A stretch of 64,000 nt of DNA from Linanthus parryae (GCA_023055425.1 JALGPY010000005.1:83369495-83433494); one strand, 5' to 3'. Positions 46,282 through 58,638 are shown, numbered from the stretch's first letter. Program-made: numbers and translations. The notes: generated by a model from the letters alone, not told the origin.

Positions 46282-49200
46282 TCAGGGATAGTACTTCTTA
46301 ATCCAGCGCATGTTGACTGAACTCGGAGTTGAGGTTGTGCCGTGCAACCTTCGTATGCTGCAGTAACCACTGTCAAAGACTTCTGTGACTTCGAAGGGTC
46401 CTTCCCAGTTGGCTGCGAACTTCGGGTGAGTCGCTTCTCGCATATAGTGATCAGATGCGCGCAAGACCAAGTCTCCGACTGCGAAATCTCTTCGCTGGAC
46501 CGTCTTATTGTAGGCGCGAGCGATTCTTTCTTGGTACCGCTTGTTGGTTCTTTTGGCTTGTTCTCGCTTTTCCTCCAGCAAGACTAAGTCGTGATCGCGT
46601 TGATTTTCATAGAGTGCATGGAAGGCCAGCCTCGCCGAATTGACTCTAACCTCCGCAGGTACTACAGCTTCGGCCCCATAACATAGTAGAAATGGCGAGG
46701 CCCCCGTGGGTGTCCTTGGAGAAGTTCGGTAGGCCCACAGAGCTATGCTTAGAGAGTCGGCCCACTTCTTGTGGTCATCTGCGACCATCTTGCTCAAAAT
46801 TCTCAACAGCGTTTTGTTGGTCGCTTCGGCTTGTCCATTTCCCTTTGGGTAATAAGGGGTAGAACAAATCTGCCTGATATTGTACTCCGCTAATTTCGCA
46901 GCTACCTGGCGATTAACAAAAGGAGTACCGTTATCTGAAAGAATGGTGTTTGGGATTCCGAACCTGCATATGATGCTTTCCTGGACAAAATTGACCACAG
47001 CCAGCGCATTTGCCGTCTTCAGTGGTATTGCTTCCACCCACTTGGTGAATAGCTCAGTCGCGGTGAGAATGAAATGGTTCCCGTGCAACGTCGGTCGGAT
47101 GGGACCGATGAAGTCCAGAGCCCATGTGTGAAATGTCCATGGCGTCCCTAATGCATGTAGATCTACGGCGGGAGCGTGCACTAGGTTCCCTTTGAATTGG
47201 CACTCCTGGCAGCGTCCCACTTTGGTGGGGCAATCGACCTCCATCGTGGGCCAGAAATACCCGATTGAGAGGAGCTGTCTGCATAATTTCGCACCACCTT
47301 GGTGTTCCACCTGATGAGAAAGGTCCATGACTTCTTGTGCTTCTCTGCCGTCTAGACATCGCAGCAAGTTGCCCTCGTGACCTCTTTGCCAAAGTAGGTT
47401 TTCCTGTACCACATATCGAGACGCTTTCCTTTTCAATTTCTCGGCTTCTTTTCTTGATTCGGGCACGGTGCCCTGGGTGAGGAAATCAAATAGTGGCTTC
47501 CTCCAGTCCGTGTCGTCATCGGTTAGGGCGATGAGTAGAGAATCTTTGATTAATGCGCAACTCTCGCACTTTCCTTGTATCAGTGCTGCGGCTGTTGACA
47601 TGTCTGGCCAATGAATGCCATATCTCTGAGCCTTCCTGTAGATTGACACCTCGCTTTCCCCGCAAGCGTGTTGGTGAATCTTTTCTAACAAACGTTGTCC
47701 CTCTCGCTCGGAGACGCATCGCATGAGTATTTCGCCAGGACCTTTGTAGTAGAGGGTGTTATCATGTATGCAGTACCCTTTTGTGAGTGCCCAGCTCTCA
47801 CTGCTTGTGCCTGCCGCAATAGCTTGTAGGATTGCTTTCCTCCAGTCTGCGTCATCCATGTGTTCGTCGCCGCACGCATCTTCTGTCAATGCCGAGGACG
47901 TTCGCACTTCAATAGAGATCTTTGCGGGGCATTTGTCAGTGCTGACCTTAGATCCCAAGGTTGCCAGAGCGTCCGCGTGCCTGTTGTCTGCTCGGGGTTT
48001 GTGCTCGTACTTCACATCGCAGAATTGCTGCATCAGCTTTTGTACTAGGGTGCGGTAAGACAGGAGGTTGATCTCCTTCAAACCATACTCGCCCGAGGCT
48101 TTCTTAACGATCAGCTTGGAATCTCCGATGACCGTTAAGTTGTTTACTTCCAAAGCTTTCGCGGCACGGAGCCCTGCGATGAGAGCCTCATATTCTGCTT
48201 CGTTGTTTGTGACTGCGAAGTTGAGTTTCGCGGACATTTGTATGACTTCCCCGTCTGGCTTTGTCAAGACTATCCCAATGCCTCCGCCCTTCCTGGTTGA
48301 CGAACCGTCGAAGTGGAGGGTCCAATAGGGCACGTCGATTGCGTAGATCTCAGGGCCTTCGAGCTCTTCCTCGATCACAGGCTCGTGGCTGTTATCGGGG
48401 AACTGCGCCAACAGATCCGCTACCGCCTGCGACTTGATCGCTCGCGGTCGCACGCATGTGATATCGTATTGAGAGATGGTCATGTACCATTTCGCCAATC
48501 TCCCGCCCGGAGTAGTGTGAGTTAGCAAATATCGTATGGGGTCGCTCTTGGTGACCACTACTACTTTGTGTGATGCAAAATAGTGTTTCAACTTCTCTAT
48601 CACAAAGAATAAGGAAAGGCAATGGCGTTCGATGTCTGTGTACCTTGATTCAGCAGGCTGCACGATGCGAGAGATGTAGTAGATAGGCCTCTCTTGGCCT
48701 TCATATTCCGGAGCCAAGAGCGCTCCTATAGATCTCTTTGTTGATGTCAGATATAGCAGAAGCGGTGATCCCAGTTGAGGTGCGATCATTATTTTCGAGG
48801 ATGTCAGCAAATCCTTCAGTTTTTCGAATGCGGCCTCGTGCTCTGGGGCCCATTTGTACGCAGCGTCCTTCTTGAGGAGAGCACTAAAACAGCAGGTGAT
48901 TTCTGCGATCGTTGGGATGAATCTTCGCAGATATGATAGTTTTCCCAAGAATGTTTTCAAGGCACTCTGGTTATGGGGTGGTGTCATGCTGGTGATAGCT
49001 GATACTTTCGCAGGGTCAGGCTCGATCCCTTGGCGATGAACCACGCATCCCAAGAATTTCCCTGATGTTACCCCGAATGCGCACTTCATGGGATTCATCT
49101 TCAGTTGAAAACATCTGCATCTGTTGAACACCTTTCGTAGATCTGCGAGGTGGTCTGCTTCGTGCTTGGATTTGACAACCAGGTCATCCACATAGAGTTC

Positions 49201-50016
49201 CACTTCTTTATGCATCATGTCGTGAAAAAGAGCCATCATGGCCCGCTGATAGGTTGCACCCACATTTTTGAGACCGAATGGCATTACGGTGTAATTGAAC
49301 ACCCCCACCGGAGTGATGAATGCAGTTTTCCGCGCATCTTCGGGATCCATCTTGATTTGATTGTACCCGCTGAAGCCGTCCATGAAACTGAACATGCGGT
49401 GGCCCGCTGTTGAATCGATAAGCAAATCGATGTTAGGCAGTGGGAAATCGTCCATGGGGCAGATGCGATTGAGATCTCGGAAGTCCACGCAGATGCGGAG
49501 CTGTCCGTTCTTTTTCACTACTGGCACGATATTGGCCAGCCATGTGGGATGATGATTTGGCTCTATGAACTTGGCATCTAGGAGTTTGACAATTTCCTGC
49601 TTGATTTTCACGTTAAGCTCCGGTCTGAAGCTCCTCGTGCTCTGCTTTACCGGTTTAGACCCTGGGATGATGTCTAAACGGTGCATGGTGATGCTTGTAT
49701 CCAGACCTGGCATTTCGTCGTACTCCCATGCAAACACATCCTTGTATTCAGTTAGGAGTTGTAGCAGCCCTTACTCCTCTTCGCTTGTGAGGTCCGCACT
49801 TAGAAAGACTGGCCTTTTCTTTTCCTCGTTCGGGCTGAGGAACACTTCTTTTAGCTCTTGCCTTTGTGGTCTGGGCCTGTCTTCCATGCATTCAGGTGCT
49901 TCTTTGAGTTTCTCGTCTGGAGCACCCTGTGTTGGCTCTTCCGTCAGCGCAATTTGCTCGATTTGATTGATTTGCCCAGGGATATCCCCATGCCCGCGTG
50001 AGGACATCCCCGCGCA
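46282..50016 (-). CDS. F pol: RT, RNase H, second RNase H, integrase with two zinc modules
   Basis: Open from 49737 down to 46282 (1151 residues from MFAWEYDEMPG). The same frame continues up to a conserved TGA near 50020, interrupted by one TAA at 49771-49773 where C has CAG. RT has MPFGLKN and YVDD (Asp184, Asp185 of the 1151). The first RNase H (SIGALLAPE, ERPIYYISR) lacks the usual catalytic Asp (LYLTSTKRS). The second RNase H has FDGSS (Asp477), NNEAEYEALIAGL, IGDSKLIV and RHADALATLGS: a full D-E-D-D set. Two zinc modules follow, ending CESC (Cys724, 727) and CQEC (Cys843, 846). The integrase core has Asp875, Asp935 and Glu971. No chromodomain is seen at the end (MRWIKKYYP). With only the TAA against it, this is a nearly functional pol. 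Confidence 0.9.
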
Positions 50017-50019
50017 CCT

Positions 50020-50770
50020 TCATATGCGATAGCATTTCTTCCCATTGGCGTAGAAGCTCTCTATCTCCTTGCCCTCGGGGTCATGCTTCGCGATCCTCTT
50101 AAGAGTATACACGTTCTTTCGATGATATGCGATACGCGGCGCCTCTTCGCGTGTAGACGGCTTTTCCTTGGCATCTTCCCTTGTCACCATTACTCCCGCA
50201 GGTGACTGATCCTTGATGTCCTCCCAGAGGGGCAAAGGAGTAAGGTTGAATGGTCCCGGTGTTTGCTCGTCCGCCATCTCGGTGAACCACACCGCCTCGC
50301 TGAGATGTGCTTCGTCCAGGTTGAATGGGTTCGTCGAAGCCGGTATCTCGACTATTCTGTCGTTCCAGATAGCTTTCATAACCTGGTGAGCCGTTGAAGG
50401 GACTGCGTCGAAGCGATGAATCCAGGCTCGACCTATAATCATGTGGTACGTGGTGTTCGCGTCTATGACATAGAACTTTGCTGAGCACTTGATTTTGCCA
50501 ATCTGAACGCCCAGGCGGATCCATCCGATCGTCATTCTGGAGTCGCTTCTGAATCCCATCAGCGGAGATGAACGTCTGACAATCTTGTGCTCTGGGATCC
50601 CTGCTAGCTTCAGTGTGTGGAGCGAAACGACGTTGACTGCTGCTCCTCCATCGACGAACGCTCGTTTGAACTCGACGCCATTGATGATGGCGGTCACGTA
50701 CAGAGGTCTTTGGTGGCTCGCATCCGTCTTCTTGTCGCTGGCAGAAAAGGTCATAACCTTCTGTAGAGCG
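50020..50770 (-). CDS. F aspartic protease region, same frame as pol
   Basis: DGGAAVNVV near 50640 is the Tat protease active site, after RPLYVTAIINGVEFKRAF. The C-terminal half ends GKKCYRI and TGA (50020-50022). Relative to gag the frame differs: aligned with C, F lacks two bases near 50765, so gag and protease are out of frame. This could be a mutation or a frameshift site; C, in which the join is in frame, favours a mutation. Confidence 0.82.
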
Positions 50771-51549
50771 GGATGCCCTGATGACTTTCCCGTTGGAGAC
50801 TACGAGGTCCTCCTCGTAGTCCTCCGCTATTCTCAAGATCGCTTTCGTCATATCAGTCCGGCACTTCTCGGAGAAGTTCATCTCGTTGAAGAATTTGTTG
50901 AAGCCGTGCGACCCTTTCATCCGGTCGGCACGTTCATCCTCCGTGTCCATGCTGTAGTCCTCGTCTTCATGGACCTCGGCAACGATGGGTAGACCATCCT
51001 CTGCGACTTCTTCCAAGTCAACAATCGATATCATGGCGACCTCTTTGCCTTTCGGGCCCTGCTCCGCATGAGCACGAAGTGGGTTGTTGTGCACGTCCTT
51101 TCTGTGATCACTGACGATTAGCTCGCCGTTCTTCATCTTCTGGTCGAATGCAAACCTGAGCTTTTTACATTCCGCTGTGGGCTGCATGACCTTGCCATGG
51201 TACTCGCACCACTTAGGGTCCCTCACCATCTCCTTGGAGGGTGTTTTCTCGAGCGGTGGCAGGACGCCGTCCTTGCGCCACTGTCTGCAGAGGTCGCTTG
51301 CTTCCTCTACCGAGCATGGCAGAGGCGGTACATCGAAGTTCGCAACCTTCGCTTGCTTCTGGGGCGAAACTGTATTGACTTCAGCTTCGCGTCCCCTCTT
51401 GTAGCTAAATCTCCCGATCTTGTAAGTAGTGCCGCTCGAAGGTCGCTCCGGAGCGCTCTTCTTTTTCTGTCTCTCGACTATAGGCTCGATGTTCTTCGTG
51501 CATTCGATTAGCTTTGAAAACGTAGGTGTTTGCAAATTGATGAGCATAC
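50771..51549 (-). CDS. F gag, C-terminal part
   Basis: Resumes gag after D2. It has a linker rich in Lys/Arg/Pro, then a zinc-binding-like CEYHG...TAEC stretch near 51185, then an acidic region with YSMDTEDERAD. It ends in VSNGKVIRAS near 50780, after which the frame is lost. The open frame 51547-50099 passes the break, but only its first part is gag; after about 50770 it overlaps protease in a wrong frame. Confidence 0.8.
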
Positions 51550-51554
51550 CTTTG

Positions 51555-52985
51555 TGTGGGGTTTTGATTCATGGATCGCGCAAACGGAAGCATAATCAAA
51601 CAAACAACCATGCAAAACCCTCCAAGGATCACAAGTCTAGATGCATAACGATAGTAAAGGCAAGAAATCATAAAAACACCTGTGGGTTCTCCTTGATGAC
51701 TTCAAACGCGAATAGTGTCACGTTCTCTATAGTTGATCCACGCCTAGAGTTGTTCCTAGATCTCCAATCTCCTTGGTGCTAGCCCGGATTGAAAGGAGGG
51801 TGAAGGGATCACGCAAAACGAGGCACAAAGGGGGTTCGGCCCTTTGTGGCGTCGGGGACAAGGGGGCGGCGACAATAGGGGGCGGCGTCCCTCTTTGCTT
51901 GCTCTCTCTCTCCTTTGTTCTCTCCTACTCTTGTTATGATCTCTCTAGATCATAAAAAGTGTGTAGGGAAGGAAGGAGGAGGGTCCTTTATATAGTCCAA
52001 CAACTCCTTGTTAACTACCTAAAGGACTTATTCTAGTCCTACTAGAATTCAATTTAGTCCCTTCCTTGCAAATTAGTCCCTACTAAGTTTGCAAGGGTTT
52101 GCAAAGTGATCCTTCTAATTAATTAATCCAATTAATTAATTCCACAATCTAGTACAACTCTATATAGCGTGTGACCCCATAGGTTCTATCTAGTTGGTAG
52201 CAACTCTTTGCTAATATGGAGCGGTTTCTAGCAAAACATCCATTCTAGCCAACTAATAGAATAGTCATCTAGACAACCTTGTACAAGTAATTGTCTCATC
52301 CCTTTGCCTCCATATCCGGATTGGACACGAGACATACAAGTCACACTCGTATATCCAATCCCTAGTTTCTCGATCCATGGAATAGCCTTATTCGTGCAAA
52401 TAACATCAATATCCCATATATTGATTTATTTGAGTCTGGCCAGACATTCTATAAGCACTATCCTTCGAGTGGCCTTGGATATTTGCTCCCGTTATGTGGG
52501 AGGGGCAAATCCTCTCTACGTCCACTACGATCTCTAAGCTTGCTTCTCATTGTATCCAGTACACGCCTTTATAACTACCCAGTTACGGTGTAGCGTTTAA
52601 CGCTACCAAGATCACAATGATCCACAACTAGAATATCTAGTGACTTCAAGTCTAAGGATGACAATACCATTGTACCCGAGAAGCACTTGTGACTCAACAT
52701 AACGTGTATGTAGCCTTCTCGGTGATGGGTCAATCCAGTGCAACATTCCGTAATGCACACCTATGTGTTGGATCGTGATATCTCCATACCAATCCAACCC
52801 CATACTATTCTATAGATGATTGTCCCATTTAATCATTATACTTGACTAGGGATATCTAAGATAAACAACACAATTGTAAATCTAAGGACTTCATTATATT
52901 AAATATCCAATAAATAATAAATGAATTTCTAGCCAATTACAAATTCATACTAAACTAGATTGCCTCTAGGGCATCTATTCCAACA
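51555..52985 (-). repeat. D2 3' LTR
   Basis: Same ends as D1 except one change near the terminus (tgtgggg for tgtaggg on +). TATA box at 51987-51994. Confidence 0.94.
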
Positions 52986-52999
52986 GTCTCCCACTTGCA
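52986..52999 (-). other. D2 polypurine tract
   Basis: On - tgcaagtgggagac, identical to D1, abutting the LTR. Confidence 0.8.
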
Positions 53000-55900
53000 C
53001 TAGAGCCAATCTGGCGCATCTCGTATGCCCATACTCCTAGTGTGCCCTTCATGCTTCCACTGCGTGAGAGGCTTCGTAAGCGGGTCTGACAGATTATCAT
53101 CTGTAGGAATCTTGCATATCCGAACGTCTCCTCTATCGATAATATCTCGAATCAGATGAAACTTCCTGAGCACATGCTTGGACTTCTGGTGCGACCTGGG
53201 TTCCTTTGATTGCGCGATCGCCCCAGTGTTGTCACAGAACAACTCCACTGGATCCGCAATGCTAGGGACCACACCAAGTTCAGAAACAAACTTTCTGATC
53301 CAAACAGCCTCCTTTGCTGCGCCATTCGCAGCAATGTACTCAGCCTCTGTTGTAGAATCAGCTACCGTCTCTTGCTTGGAACTCTTCCAGCTCACCGCTG
53401 CTCCATTCAGGCAAAACACATATCCCGACTGTGATCTAAAGTCATCTCTATCGGTTTGGAAGCTTGCATCAGTGTAACCCCTTACACACAACTCTTCCTC
53501 ACCGCCAAACATCAAGAAGGCATCCTTAGTTCTTCTCAAGTACTTTAGGATATTCTTGACAGCAATCCAGTGACTCTCACCCGGATTGGATTGGTATCTG
53601 CTTGTCATACTCAAGGCATATGACACATCTGGTCTAGTACATAACATGGCGTACATGATAGACCCTATGGCCGAGGCATAGGGAATCCTACTCATGTGTT
53701 CCTTCTCAATCTCATTGGAAGGACAACCACTCTTCGAAAGAGTGATTCCATGTGACATGGGCAAGAATCCCTTCTTGGAATCTTGCATGTTGAACCGTTT
53801 CAACACCTTGTCAATATATGTACTTTGACTTAGGCCTAGCAACCTCTTAGATCTATCTCTATAGATCTTTATACCGAGTATATAGGCTGCTTCCCCTAAG
53901 TCTTTCATTGAGAAACACTTTCCTAGCCAATCTTTCACAGATTGCAGCATGGGAATGTCGTTTCCAATGAGTAGTATGTCATCCACATACAAGACCAGAA
54001 AAGCTACAGAGCTCCCACTAACCTTCTTGTAAACACAAGACTCATCTTCGTTTCTGATGAAGCCAAAATCTTTGACCACTTCATCAAAACGTCGATTCCA
54101 ACTCCTAGAAGCTTGCTTCAATCCATAAATGGATCGTTGCAGCTTAAAGACTTTGTTGGCTTGCTTTGGATCCTCAAAACCCTCCGGCTGTATCATATAC
54201 ACGTCCTCGAGGAGATTCCCATAAAGGAATGCTGTTTTGACATCCATCTGCCAAATCTCATAGTCGTAGTATGCTGCAATCGCAAGTAGGATTCGGATGG
54301 ATTTGGTCATTGCGACTGGTGAAAAGGTTTCATCATAGTCAATACCATGAATCTGTCTGAATCCTTTAGCCACCAATCGGCCCTTATAGGTAATCACATT
54401 ACCATCCATGTCGATCTTCTTCTTGAAGACCCACTTGCACCCTATGGGTCGCGCCCCATCAGGTGGTTCCACCAAAGTCCATACTTTGTTGGTATACATG
54501 GATTCCATCTCGGATCTCATGGCCTCAAGCCACTTCTGCGAGTCTGGGCCATTCATGGCCTCCTCATAGGTAGTAGGCTCATCATCTATGAGCATCGTGT
54601 CACCGGAATCAGTTACGAGAAGTCCGTACCTCTCGGGTTCCTGGCGCACTCTACTAGATCTACGAAGCTCTTGTGTTACCTGAACAGGTGGCTCCACAAC
54701 TACTTGTGATTCCTGTTCATGTTCCATAATCGGTTCTGTGATTTGTGGTTCTTGAACCTCTTCAAGTTCTACATTCCTCCCACTTGCTTCTTTAGAGACA
54801 AACTCTCTTTCTAGAAACACGCCGGTCCGAGCAACAAACACTTTGTTCTCGGTTGGATTGTAGAAGTAGTATCCCTTAGTTTCCTTAGGGTACCCCACAA
54901 ATTTACACTTATCCGATTTAGGCCCTAGCTTGTCTGATTGTAAACGTTTTACATAGACATCGCAGCCCCAAATCCTCATGAACGACAGTGTGGGACGCCT
55001 CCCACTCCACATCTCATATGGTGTCTTCATGACTGATTTAGATGGAACACGGTTAATGGTAAAAGCTGCACTTAATAGAGCGTAGCCCCAAAATGATAAT
55101 GGAAGATCGGTTTGACACATCATAGACCGAACCATATCCAATAGGGTTCGATTCCTCCTCTCGGACACGCCATTCCATTGTGGCGTTCCGGGTGGAGTGA
55201 GTTGGGACACGATCCCACACTCTCTAAGATAGTCGTCAAACTCTTGGCTTAAGTATTCTCCTCCACGATCCGATCGTAGGGCCTTGATACTTTTGCCAAG
55301 TTGCTTCTCTACTTCATTCTTGAATTCTTTGAATACTTCAAAGGATTCGGATTTTGCCCTCATAAGGTACACAAATCCATATCTACTGTAATCATCAGTA
55401 AACGTAATGAAGTAGACGTAACCACCCCTGGCAGGCGTGGCAAATGGCCCACACACATCGGTATGTATGAGTGCCAATTGCTCACTAGTCCTCTCACCTT
55501 TCTTATTGAAAGGGGACTTTGTCATTTTTCCCAATAAACAAGCTTCACATGTCTCATATGATTCAAAATCAAATGAGTCTAGTAATCCATCCTTATGGAG
55601 TCTAGATACACGTTTCTCATTTATGTGGCCTAAACGACAATGCCATAAATAAGCAGGATTTAAATCATTTATTTTAATCCGCTTGGTATTAATGTTGTAG
55701 ACAGGATTACTTAGATCAAGGACATAAAGTCCATTAAATAATTGAGCACTAAAATAGTGAATATTATTCAAATAAAAGGAACAACAATTGTTCTTTATTG
55801 AAATAATAAAATCTTCCTTGTCCAAACAAGAAATAGAAATAATGTTTCTGCTCATAGCAGGCACAAAATAGCAATTATTTAATTCTAAAACTAATCCTGA

Positions 55901-56950
55901 AGGAAGAGATAGCTCGCAAACGCCTATGGCCAATGCAGCAACCTTTGCTCCATTCCCAACGCGCAGATCTACCTCCCCTTTAGCCAATCTTTTACTTCTC
56001 TTTAGATCCTGCATATTTCGACAAATATGAGATCCACATCCAGTATCTAATACCCATGATGTAGAGATAGTTAAATTGACATCTACAACAAAAATACCTG
56101 GTGGTGGTGGAATCACTATTCCAAGCCTCTTGTCCTCCAGATACTTTGGGCAGTTCCTCCTCCAGTGTCCAGGTTGACTACAGTAGTGACATTCACCCTT
56201 AGTCACGACCTTGGCAATGGCACCAACAGGCTTAAGGGCTTGTTCCTTGGACTTAGCAACTGACTTGCCTTTGCCCTTGGAGGAAGAGGCAAACTTTTTG
56301 CCCTTTCCTTTATGCACCATCATAATGGCCTTGCCCTTACCCTTGTTGATGCTCTGTTCAGCCGTCCTCAACATGTTGAGCAAATCTGGCAGTGGTTTAA
56401 CGATCTCGTTCATGTTATAGTTCATAATGAACTGTCCATAACTCTCGGGCAACGATTGCAACACGAGATCGGTTGCCAACTCTTGGCCGACCGGGAACCC
56501 AAGCCGGGCGAGATTCTCCAAGTGCCCGATCATTCGGAGTACGTGGGGTCCCACCGGGTTCCCTTCTGCCAGATGACATTTGAACAGTGCCTTTGAGACC
56601 TCATACCTCTCTACCCTCGCCTGCTCTTGGAAGAGCTGCTTTAGATGTTCGATCATATCGACAGCATTCATGTTCTCATGTTGCTTCTGAAGCTCAGAGG
56701 TCATGGTGCAAAGCATTAGGCAGGCCGCATCATTAGCGTCATCAACACGCTTTTGATACGCCTTTAAGGCAGCAGGTGTCTGATTCTCTGGACCTTCTGG
56801 AACATGCTCCTCTATTGCGTACAGCTTCTTCTCTTGCTTGAGAACAATTCTCAAGTTTCTGTACCAATCGAGAAAGTTGGTTCCTGAGAGCTTGTCCTTC
56901 TCAAGGACAGATCGTAGGGAATGTTGTGAACTCGATGAGTTGTTTGCCAT
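53000..56950 (-). CDS. D2 copia polyprotein, intact
   Basis: 1316 aa from the ATG at 56948-56950. Collinear with the D1 product with few substitutions (for example MIGHLENL for MIGYLENL) and three fewer lysines in the gag linker (KGKGKKFASSS), due to the A-run length. The zinc knuckle CHYCSQPGHWRRNC, protease DTGCGSH, integrase HTDVCGPF / RSDRGGEY / NGVSERRN, RT YVDD and RNase H TDAS are all present. No stop or shift. Both sibling copies are open, so either could supply proteins for the family. Expression cannot be judged from sequence. Confidence 0.96.
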   Translation of the reverse strand: MANNSSSSQHSLRSVLEKDKLSGTNFLDWYRNLRIVLKQEKKLYAIEEHVPEGPENQTPAALKAYQKRVDDANDAACLMLCTMTSELQKQHENMNAVDMIEHLKQLFQEQARVERYEVSKALFKCHLAEGNPVGPHVLRMIGHLENLARLGFPVGQELATDLVLQSLPESYGQFIMNYNMNEIVKPLPDLLNMLRTAEQSINKGKGKAIMMVHKGKGKKFASSSKGKGKSVAKSKEQALKPVGAIAKVVTKGECHYCSQPGHWRRNCPKYLEDKRLGIVIPPPPGIFVVDVNLTISTSWVLDTGCGSHICRNMQDLKRSKRLAKGEVDLRVGNGAKVAALAIGVCELSLPSGLVLELNNCYFVPAMSRNIISISCLDKEDFIISIKNNCCSFYLNNIHYFSAQLFNGLYVLDLSNPVYNINTKRIKINDLNPAYLWHCRLGHINEKRVSRLHKDGLLDSFDFESYETCEACLLGKMTKSPFNKKGERTSEQLALIHTDVCGPFATPARGGYVYFITFTDDYSRYGFVYLMRAKSESFEVFKEFKNEVEKQLGKSIKALRSDRGGEYLSQEFDDYLRECGIVSQLTPPGTPQWNGVSERRNRTLLDMVRSMMCQTDLPLSFWGYALLSAAFTINRVPSKSVMKTPYEMWSGRRPTLSFMRIWGCDVYVKRLQSDKLGPKSDKCKFVGYPKETKGYYFYNPTENKVFVARTGVFLEREFVSKEASGRNVELEEVQEPQITEPIMEHEQESQVVVEPPVQVTQELRRSSRVRQEPERYGLLVTDSGDTMLIDDEPTTYEEAMNGPDSQKWLEAMRSEMESMYTNKVWTLVEPPDGARPIGCKWVFKKKIDMDGNVITYKGRLVAKGFRQIHGIDYDETFSPVAMTKSIRILLAIAAYYDYEIWQMDVKTAFLYGNLLEDVYMIQPEGFEDPKQANKVFKLQRSIYGLKQASRSWNRRFDEVVKDFGFIRNEDESCVYKKVSGSSVAFLVLYVDDILLIGNDIPMLQSVKDWLGKCFSMKDLGEAAYILGIKIYRDRSKRLLGLSQSTYIDKVLKRFNMQDSKKGFLPMSHGITLSKSGCPSNEIEKEHMSRIPYASAIGSIMYAMLCTRPDVSYALSMTSRYQSNPGESHWIAVKNILKYLRRTKDAFLMFGGEEELCVRGYTDASFQTDRDDFRSQSGYVFCLNGAAVSWKSSKQETVADSTTEAEYIAANGAAKEAVWIRKFVSELGVVPSIADPVELFCDNTGAIAQSKEPRSHQKSKHVLRKFHLIRDIIDRGDVRICKIPTDDNLSDPLTKPLTQWKHEGHTRSMGIRDAPDWL

Positions 56951-58624
56951 TTGGAATTCTACAAAAAGGAAAATACGCAAGTTTTAGTATTTGTGAATTT
57001 TTGACTATATTTAATAATGGCTAGTTTATTAAATATAGCTCCCACTATTTTTCTACGGATTAATAACCCTCAAGATATTAATGCGGAAAATATCCTTATA
57101 TTTTCTAGTGGGCCAAGATCCATCTTTTTCATCTCCTTATGAGCTTGCTTTGGCAAGTCACCCATAATTCGATTACTTCTTAGGTAGGAACAATTCCAAT
57201 TTCATCCCATATGCAACTCTTGGTTCAACCGGGCAAATAACTCCTTATTTATCCATCCTTATGGATAATCCCAATTGATTGCCTCTAGGTTTCTTAATCA
57301 AATTAATAGCCTAGTTGTGTTCAACCTCTTATCTAAACAATTGCACATTGTTACGTGCCATCGCATTCCATCATTATGAACCAAGTCGCCATGCTTTGGC
57401 ACGCACGAACTCGATAAATAATGATGATAATGAGTGTCTAAATAACGAGAAGGCAAGAACACAATATTTTAAAATTTGAGGGATTTTTCACAATTTTAAT
57501 TATTTTGTTGATCAATATCAACTAATCTATCTATTTGAGTTTGGGCACAACTCCAAATAATAGATCCGGGTTGTCTAATTATCTTATTATCCTAATTGCA
57601 TGCATCATCCATACACCAACCACACAAATAATAAGACAATAAATAAACAACCACAAAAACAGAAATTAAACGTGATGTGGATATGGCCTTTTCTAGACTA
57701 AGATAATTCCAAGCCAATGGAATTATCTATGAACCCTAAACAAACACATCTCCATGCGTCTTGATCTTTTGGTCCATCCTTCATAGTCATGTGGTGTGCT
57801 CCATGCTCCATGCTCCATCTTTTGTGGCTCCTTTTGGCTTTGGGCTTCTTTTCTCCAATCTTGGCTAACAATCTACTTTATCTAGCACTAGCTAACATCT
57901 ATACTAAATAAAATAAATCTCACAAGTTGAGAAAAAAAATGGCACGCAGGCCATAAAACCCTAATTAATTATTACAATTAATTGATCAGCTCGCAGGCCG
58001 TAAAACCAAACCACAAAATTAAACATCCACATCAAACCACATCCTAAGGCCATATCCAATCACCATGCGATTTGCACATAAACAGTTAAAATCCAATTTT
58101 AACGCGCTTGGTCAATTTTAATTGATTTTAGGATTTCTAGGGTTAAAACGGTCCATGGGCCCAACAATCAAATTGCCCGGGCCCAAATAAGTGAACCATA
58201 AAGCCCTAGGGCCGGCCCGGCCCAAAACCCGCAAGCTAGGCCCGCGGGTTAGGGCCGCCCGGCCCCTTTAGGGCTCCAAGCTTGGGCGGCAAGCAAGGGG
58301 GGCGGTCCCCTAGGGGGCCGAACCTCCTTGTGGAGGTTGTTTCCAAAACAACCTCCTTGCTTGGAGCCCAAGTTTGGTTGTTTCCTTGTTGTGGGAGAAC
58401 TCCTTCTTCCCCAAGGATGCCCAAACCCTAGATCTAAGATCCTAAAATTTCTCAAACTCACCAATTCATGCATCCAATGCAATAATTTGGGTCTTGTTAT
58501 GATTAATTCTTTGACAAATTGCATCCAATGCTTGATTTGTCTTGTTTTACGCGATAAACAACAAATTAAGGTGTAAAACAACAAGAATGTAACACATAAA
58601 CTACGTTTATGCTCTATCACCTGT
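56951..58624 (-). other. D2 long untranslated leader
   Basis: Counterpart of the D1 leader, about 1.67 kb, near-identical, with the same GC-rich block (near 58200-58330) and the same possible splice acceptor before the ATG. Confidence 0.65.
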
Positions 58625-58637
58625 GGCTCTGATACCA
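58625..58637 (-). other. D2 primer-binding site (initiator tRNA-Met)
   Basis: ggctctgatacca on +, complementary to the D1 site; one base from the LTR. Confidence 0.92.
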
Positions 58638-58638
58638 C

